Shown: piece by piece, positions 58,234-64,000 of the stretch
Layout: every line of letters starts with the position of its first letter
Position numbering within the stretch: position 1 is the first letter of the stretch
Origin: Lysobacterales bacterium
GTDB taxonomy: Bacteria > Pseudomonadota > Gammaproteobacteria > Xanthomonadales > SZUA-36
Direction: 5' to 3'
NCBI GenBank assembly: GCA_021648125.1
Contig: JAKITK010000003.1
Span: 1 to 64,000 of the forward strand
Length of the DNA stretch: 64,000 nt
Program-made: the position numbers and the translations under genes
The notes under the pieces: generated by a model
Database searches by the model: none
The model's input: only the letters and a program-made list of their open reading frames with translations
What the model was told of the DNA's origin: nothing

Positions 58234-60561
58234 TCAATCCTTTGGAGGGGCTGGTGCTAAGACCTCACGGGCACCATTATGTTCAGGCGGAGTAACCACC
58301 CCGGCAGCTTCCATGTCTTCTATAATTCGAGCCGCGCGGTTATAACCAATTCGCAACTTGCGTTGGACACTGGAAATAGAGGCTTTACGGGTAGTAGTTA
58401 CAAAGGCAACCGCCTGATCATAAAGCTCATCAACATCACTTGGGACATCTTCGGGTAGACCGCTGGCACCAATGAGTTGACCATCAGAGGTCAGTTGGGT
58501 TTCATTTAAGACTTCCTCGATATACTCCGGCGAACCGTGGGTGCGCAGGTATTCTGCCACCGCATTGACTTCGTGATCATCGACGAAAGCACCGTGAATA
58601 CGGTCTGGCATTCCCATTCCCGGTGGTAAAAACAGCATATCACCGTGGCCCAGAAGTTGCTCGGCACCGCCCTGGTCGAGGATGGTGCGCGAATCGATTC
58701 TTGAGGAGACCTGAAATGCCATGCGCGTGGGTATATTGGCTTTAATCAAGCCTGTTATAACATCCACTGATGGCCGTTGAGTTGCCAGCACCAGATGCAA
58801 GCCAGCAGCCCGCGCTTTCTGTGCCAGCCGGGCAATCAGTTCCTCAACTTTCTTACCGACAATCATCATCATATCCGCAAATTCATCTACCACCACGACG
58901 ATAAATGGCAAGTGCTCCAGTGTTGGCACTTCCTCGTCGGAATCGGGAACCAGCGGTTTAAATAGTGGGTCTGGGATAGGCTGTTTATTAGTAATGGCAT
59001 CTTTAACCTTGCGGTTATACCCGGCGAGGTTACGCACACCAAGCGCCGCCATCAAACGATAACGCCGCTCCATTTCAGCAACACACCAGCGCAATGCATT
59101 TGCGGCCTCTTTCATGTCGGTAACAACCGGTGCCAGTAAATGCGGGATGCCTTCATACACAGAAAGCTCCAGCATTTTTGGATCAATCATAATCATCCGC
59201 ACTTCTTCCGGAGTTGCCTTATACAACAGGCTGATAATCATTGAGTTAATGGCAACAGACTTGCCTGAGCCGGTAGTACCGGCGACCAGCAAATGCGGCA
59301 TTTTTGCAATATCGGCAACACTTGCACGCCCGGATATGGTCTTGCCAAGGCCGAGTGTTAGTGGAGAGGCGGCTTTTTCGAAGGCATTTGAGCTCAAAAT
59401 TTCTTTAAGATGAACAATCTCCCGATTCACATTGGGTATTTCCAGTCCAATCACCGACTTGCCCGGAATCACATCAACAATGCGTACGGAAACCACGCTT
59501 AAACCGCGCGCCAAATCCTTCGCCAAATTCGCAACCTGAGCACCCTTAACCCCGGGAGCAGGCTGTAGTTCAAAGCGCGTTATTACCGGCCCTGGGTGAA
59601 CCTCTACCACATCAACCTTAACCCCAAAATCTGCCAATTTAAATTCAACTTGTCGCGACAGCGCCTCGAGATCCTCAGTGCTATACCCCGGCAAGTGTTC
59701 TGGCGGGTCATCGAGTAACTCCAGTGGCGGCAAGGCACCAGCGGGCAGGCTTTTAAACAGGGGTCTTTGGACTTCTTTCTGCACTCGATTACTGAGCTCT
59801 TCTACGGCCTCAGTGATTTGTGGTTCTATTCGCAGTTTAGTTTTGCTGCGTTTGCGTTTAATATCAACCTTACGACTGACATCCCGTTCAGCTTTAGCCC
59901 GTCTACCAGCAAACCAATCGTGAGCGGCGGCAAATAATTTCCCCAGACTGGCAAATATGTTCAGTGCGAACGCACCGAGTAAATCCATCACCCGTAACCA
60001 GGAAAGTCCGGTAAAAAATGAAACCCCGGTTAAAAATACCGCCAATAGTAATAATGTTGCGCCTAACTGGCCCGAAACTGATAATAACGGGTCGGCAATT
60101 ACCTGCCCCAGCAAACCGCCGCCCAAATCAGAGCTGGGCATGCTGCCAAGTGCAGGTGTCGAATGAATGTGTGCCAAACCAGTGCCAGCACCGATGACCA
60201 GCAGGAAGCCAGTAACAGAGGCCAGCGTTTCTAGACTGTGGTGCCCTTCTCGATTGCCACCTTTGTATACCAGATAACCAGCCTGTATCAACATAAACGG
60301 CAGTAACCAGGCTAGGTAACCCAACATATATAACAGCATGTCGGCAAGCCAAGCACCTGCATGCCCGCCAAAGTTATGCACAATCAGCGGATCAACGCTA
60401 TTGGAGAGACCGGGATCAGCTACATTGTAGCTAAACAAACTGAGGAACAGATATAAAGCAGCCAGAATGCAGAGTAGAAATATACTATCTCTCAGTCGCT
60501 GGACCAAGTGACTCCCAACCTCTGCCGCGCTTCTACCTTTTTTGCGTGCCTGCTTGGCCAA
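58234..60561 (-). CDS. ftsK: DNA translocase FtsK
   Basis: This 775-residue protein has four N-terminal membrane helices anchoring it at the septum, a short linker, and a RecA-like motor with [14 protein letters not shown] (Walker A), [12 protein letters not shown] (Walker B) and [15 protein letters not shown]. The C-terminal gamma winged-helix domain ([21 protein letters not shown]) reads KOPS DNA and activates XerCD. The linker is short compared with E. coli (1329 residues) and similar to Pseudomonas FtsK. First gene of ftsK-lolA-crcB; divergent from trxB. Confidence 0.98.
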   Translation of the reverse strand: MAKQARKKGRSAAEVGSHLVQRLRDSIFLLCILAALYLFLSLFSYNVADPGLSNSVDPLIVHNFGGHAGAWLADMLLYMLGYLAWLLPFMLIQAGYLVYKGGNREGHHSLETLASVTGFLLVIGAGTGLAHIHSTPALGSMPSSDLGGGLLGQVIADPLLSVSGQLGATLLLLAVFLTGVSFFTGLSWLRVMDLLGAFALNIFASLGKLFAAAHDWFAGRRAKAERDVSRKVDIKRKRSKTKLRIEPQITEAVEELSNRVQKEVQRPLFKSLPAGALPPLELLDDPPEHLPGYSTEDLEALSRQVEFKLADFGVKVDVVEVHPGPVITRFELQPAPGVKGAQVANLAKDLARGLSVVSVRIVDVIPGKSVIGLEIPNVNREIVHLKEILSSNAFEKAASPLTLGLGKTISGRASVADIAKMPHLLVAGTTGSGKSVAINSMIISLLYKATPEEVRMIMIDPKMLELSVYEGIPHLLAPVVTDMKEAANALRWCVAEMERRYRLMAALGVRNLAGYNRKVKDAITNKQPIPDPLFKPLVPDSDEEVPTLEHLPFIVVVVDEFADMMMIVGKKVEELIARLAQKARAAGLHLVLATQRPSVDVITGLIKANIPTRMAFQVSSRIDSRTILDQGGAEQLLGHGDMLFLPPGMGMPDRIHGAFVDDHEVNAVAEYLRTHGSPEYIEEVLNETQLTSDGQLIGASGLPEDVPSDVDELYDQAVAFVTTTRKASISSVQRKLRIGYNRAARIIEDMEAAGVVTPPEHNGAREVLAPAPPKD

Positions 60562-60774
60562 ATGCTTACAGCTCCCTTGCTTAATCTAAATTAAGCGATA
60601 TTAGTTATATGTCTATGGTATTTAATATATTTTGCTTGGATATAATAGCAGATTATTAGCATACAACAACTCAAATTCAATCACTCCAGCCAGCATCTCA
60701 GAAGATTAATTGCAGATACACAATTATGCGCTTCACCTCTACGCTATCGCTGGGTTAAAATGTTGTTCTGCTGA

Positions 60775-61788
<1,014 letters not shown>

Positions 61789-61804
61789 CAGCAGGGCCTG
61801 GACG

Positions 61805-62491
61805 ATGGCAATTATTCAGCTGGGAAATGACCCAAACAGTCCTTTCCCTGCTGTTAGCCAGGCTGCTATCGAACCGAATGGCCTGCTTGCCTGGGGCGGT
61901 GATTTAACCCCTGTGCGTTTGCTTAATGCCTATCCTCAAGGTATTTTCCCCTGGTATAGCGAGGGCCAGCCAATTCTTTGGTGGTCGCCACGACCGCGGA
62001 GTGTGATTTATCCTGCAAATGTACATATTTCCCGGCGACTAAAACGGCGTATCCGTTCCGGAAAGTTCACAATGACCGTCGATCGGGAGTTTTCCCGGGT
62101 TGTAGATAGTTGCGCCAACCGTCGTGAGGAAGGCACTTGGATTACACCCGATATGGCCAGCGCCTACGCAGAATTGCATCAGCTTGGTTTTGCGCATTCC
62201 ATTGAAATCTGGTATGGCGATACACTAGCAGGTGGTCTCTACGGCCTCGCCATAGGTAAAGCTTTTTTTGCAGAATCCATGTTCTCTACGGTAACCGATG
62301 CAAGTAAAGTAGCGCTGGTTTATCTTTGCCAGTTGCTGGAAAAAAATAATTTTTCACTGATCGACTGTCAGCTGGAAACAGCGCATCTGAATCGCATGGG
62401 CGCGGAAAACATTTCTCGCAAACAATATCTTAAAATTCTTAAACAAGCGACAGCTATGGATGCAAGCCCTGGCGCCTGGCTGGATGCTTGA
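61805..62491 (+). CDS. aat: Leucyl/phenylalanyl-tRNA-protein transferase
   Basis: This 228-residue enzyme attaches Leu or Phe to proteins with N-terminal Arg or Lys, marking them for ClpAP degradation. Family segments are EPNGLLAWGGDLTPVRLLNAY, GIFPWYSEGQPILWWSPRPR, GGLYGLAIGKAFFAESMFS and DCQLETAHLNRMGAE. The aat-trxB neighbourhood is conserved in many gammaproteobacteria. The gene ends 18 bp before a convergent gene. Confidence 0.97.
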   Translation: MAIIQLGNDPNSPFPAVSQAAIEPNGLLAWGGDLTPVRLLNAYPQGIFPWYSEGQPILWWSPRPRSVIYPANVHISRRLKRRIRSGKFTMTVDREFSRVVDSCANRREEGTWITPDMASAYAELHQLGFAHSIEIWYGDTLAGGLYGLAIGKAFFAESMFSTVTDASKVALVYLCQLLEKNNFSLIDCQLETAHLNRMGAENISRKQYLKILKQATAMDASPGAWLDA

Positions 62492-62509
62492 CTTGGGCAG
62501 CTTGTCGGG

Positions 62510-63049
62510 CTAATTAGAATTGGCATCAGCCAGTTGGCGAATTCTCAACAAACCGCGATCATAGTCTTCTATAATCCAGTCATCCATCATCAGTGCCAGG
62601 TAACGCCCTGCGTGGCGGTACAGTGGGTTTTCTATATTGGAGAGGTCTGACTCATACTGCCACCGAAGTGTCGTACCGGTACTCGATCGTTGGAATAAAA
62701 ATCGACTATAAACTTCTCCGCTACCGCCAAACTCCATCCGCGTAGTTATTTTTTCCCATGCAATCGACTCGGTAATTTCCAAGCGACCTTCACCCCTGTG
62801 AACACTTTGCCACTCCAGTACAGCACCCCTACCTCGTTCAGACCCGCTGGGTAGATACTGCATGCTTTCATCATGCCATGGGCTCCATTCACTATAGTGC
62901 TGAAAGCCGTTTAACAGTGAAAACACCTCGGCAGGTTTTTGTTTGAGTTCAATAGAGCGTTCAACCAGCACTCGATCCGGCAGGAAAAAACTGCCGACAA
63001 TCAATCCCAGCAAAAGCACGATCAAAAACATTAAAAACTTGCGTAACAC
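62510..63049 (-). CDS. SRPBCC (START/polyketide cyclase-like) membrane-anchored protein
   Basis: This 179-residue protein has an N-terminal membrane helix (MFLIVLLLGLIVGSFFLP) and then an SRPBCC fold: VERSIELKQKPAEVFSLLNGFQHYSEWSPWHD is the usual first strand and helix pair. Such domains bind hydrophobic ligands in a cavity; no specific ligand can be proposed. It starts immediately after the rhomboid stop, so the two are probably cotranscribed. Confidence 0.8.
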   Translation of the reverse strand: MLRKFLMFLIVLLLGLIVGSFFLPDRVLVERSIELKQKPAEVFSLLNGFQHYSEWSPWHDESMQYLPSGSERGRGAVLEWQSVHRGEGRLEITESIAWEKITTRMEFGGSGEVYSRFLFQRSSTGTTLRWQYESDLSNIENPLYRHAGRYLALMMDDWIIEDYDRGLLRIRQLADANSN

Positions 63050-63757
63050 TTACTCTTCTCCTGATTGATTTTTCTTATGTGCATTGTTCGCCTCAAGATA
63101 CCAGTCGGGAACCTCATCGTCATTTCCATCCTCTCCCTCCCAGGAATATTGCTTCAACTTAATCGCATCCAGTTTACGACAGAGAATGGCCATTATTACT
63201 CCAGTTATTGCGCCTGCCAGGTGCATTTCCCATGATGTGCCCTCTTTAATGGGTAAAACCCCCCAGATCATCGGCGCGTATAAAAACCAGACCATTAATG
63301 AAACCGCAATAGTACGCGCATCGCGTCGCAACAAACCGGAAAGGAACAAAAATGCCAGCACCCCAAAAACAAAGCCACTGGCACCAATATGGTAACTGGG
63401 GCGCGCAAAAACCCAGGCCAATGCTGAGCTGCCAAAATAAATCAGCGGTAACGCACGGCGGCTTGCCTGCGGGTAGATATATAAAATAGTCGTCAAGCCC
63501 ACCAACAAGGGTAGCGTGTTGTTTAACAAATGCGCCCAGCCAGAGTGAATAAGTGGTGCGAATAAAACTCCGCTCAGCCCTGATAACTGCCGGGGATAGA
63601 GTCCCAGCCTGACAATATGTAAATTCAAAAATTGGTCGAGAATTGTCAACAGCCAAAGTAATCCGGCCGCCAGCAGTGCAATACGCAGGGATTGTTTAAA
63701 GCGCTGACGCTCCTGTTGCGTGTTCAGCCCGCTGAAATCAGGTCTGGCAAGCTGCAT
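63050..63757 (-). CDS. Rhomboid-family intramembrane serine protease
   Basis: This 235-residue protein has six or seven membrane helices. The catalytic serine lies in HIGASGFVFGVLAFLF (GxSx) and the histidine in WEMHLAGAITGVIMA; HSGWAHLLNNTLPLLVG is the conserved HxxxxHxxxN helix. It cleaves membrane proteins within the bilayer; the substrate is unknown. Its ATG shares one base with the stop of the upstream acyltransferase gene. Confidence 0.92.
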   Translation of the reverse strand: MQLARPDFSGLNTQQERQRFKQSLRIALLAAGLLWLLTILDQFLNLHIVRLGLYPRQLSGLSGVLFAPLIHSGWAHLLNNTLPLLVGLTTILYIYPQASRRALPLIYFGSSALAWVFARPSYHIGASGFVFGVLAFLFLSGLLRRDARTIAVSLMVWFLYAPMIWGVLPIKEGTSWEMHLAGAITGVIMAILCRKLDAIKLKQYSWEGEDGNDDEVPDWYLEANNAHKKNQSGEE

Positions 63758-64000
63758 TAACTATCGTCTAAGCCCGAAGCAATCGCCGCTTTGGATTTTT
63801 CCATTAGTTGAACTAAATCTTCAGGGTTATCGAGGCTCAAACCAGCAACTGAAATCGGTGGATGCAATGTCAGGCTCATTCTTCCGGGAAAAGGAGTGAA
63901 CGATCCACTGGGTAGAATTTCACGAGTGCCTTTCACTGTTACCGGCAAAATCGCTAACTGCTGCTCGATGGCAATTCTAAACGCACCTTTCTTGAATGCC
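63757..64000 (-). CDS. 1-acylglycerol-3-phosphate acyltransferase-like protein (partial)
   Basis: Only the C-terminal 80 residues lie in the window; the gene continues past the right edge. The sequence AFKKGAFRIAIEQQ followed by LAILPVTVKGTREILPSG matches the FKxGAFxxA and PVxxxGTxxxLP segments of PlsC-type acyltransferases, which make phosphatidic acid at the inner membrane. The catalytic HX4D motif would be outside the window. It overlaps the rhomboid start by one base. Confidence 0.85.
   Translation of the reverse strand, partial: AFKKGAFRIAIEQQLAILPVTVKGTREILPSGSFTPFPGRMSLTLHPPISVAGLSLDNPEDLVQLMEKSKAAIASGLDDS

Overview
The window looks like the chromosome of a free-living, probably marine gammaproteobacterium able to respire nitrate. 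This rests on gene content: a Pseudomonas-like narK1-narK2-narGHJI cluster, GacA/UvrY, a monomeric isocitrate dehydrogenase, the ftsK-lolA-crcB-serS string, the exbB-exbD-msbA-lpxK-kdsB block and a long RNase E with a basic, glutamine-rich tail. The genus cannot be named from sequence alone.

Layout. Positions 1-3360 are an accessory and partly decayed stretch: a coding fragment at the left edge, a Sel1-like membrane protein, a probably frameshifted cysteine-rich secreted protein, a small minisatellite, a nonsense-mutated ATP-cone pseudogene, and a Phd/YefM-YoeB type toxin-antitoxin pair that is bounded like an integron gene cassette. Positions 3377-13381 hold the nitrate respiration operon, read leftward from an FNR-type promoter near 13340. 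Positions 13425-19241 carry a polytopic membrane protein, yaaA, a CPBP-family membrane protease, an adenine deaminase and a FitAB toxin-antitoxin pair. Positions 19318-22151 encode beta-alanine/malonate-semialdehyde catabolism (mmsA, transaminase). Positions 22262-26981 form a leftward succinate dehydrogenase cluster: SDHAF4-like, sdhC, sdhD, sdhA, sdhB, sdhE, ygfX. It faces a divergent ygfZ across a Fur-box-like promoter. After an orphan PhnD-like binding protein and a methyltransferase comes a leftward run of envelope and DNA-repair genes from comEC (40197) to pgsA (29926), preceded by lolC-lolD and rluC. rne reads rightward behind a long, structured leader. gacA, tRNA-Ser(UGA) with two 220-bp tail repeats, icd, a TonB receptor, an aldehyde dehydrogenase, a YccA-like protein, serS-crcB-lolA-ftsK, trxB-aat, an SRPBCC protein, a rhomboid protease and a truncated plsC-like gene fill the rest.

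Themes. Two intergenic palindromic elements (160 and 262 bp) sit inside operons, between narK2 and narG and between sdhA and sdhB. Both have ends that start with GG and contain TCT(g)ATTAAT, and both are flanked by possible 4-bp duplications, so they resemble IS5-type MITEs. The sdh operon brings together the enzyme and homologues of two flavinylation/assembly factors (SdhE = SDHAF2, DUF1674 = SDHAF4). Its terminal YgfX-like gene has an in-frame run of eight IDG tetrapeptides. The tRNA-Ser tail repeats each carry an inverted and a direct partial copy of the tRNA 3' end and are rich in hairpins, recalling the E. coli tyrT/rtT arrangement. All functional calls come from motif recognition by eye; no database search was run.
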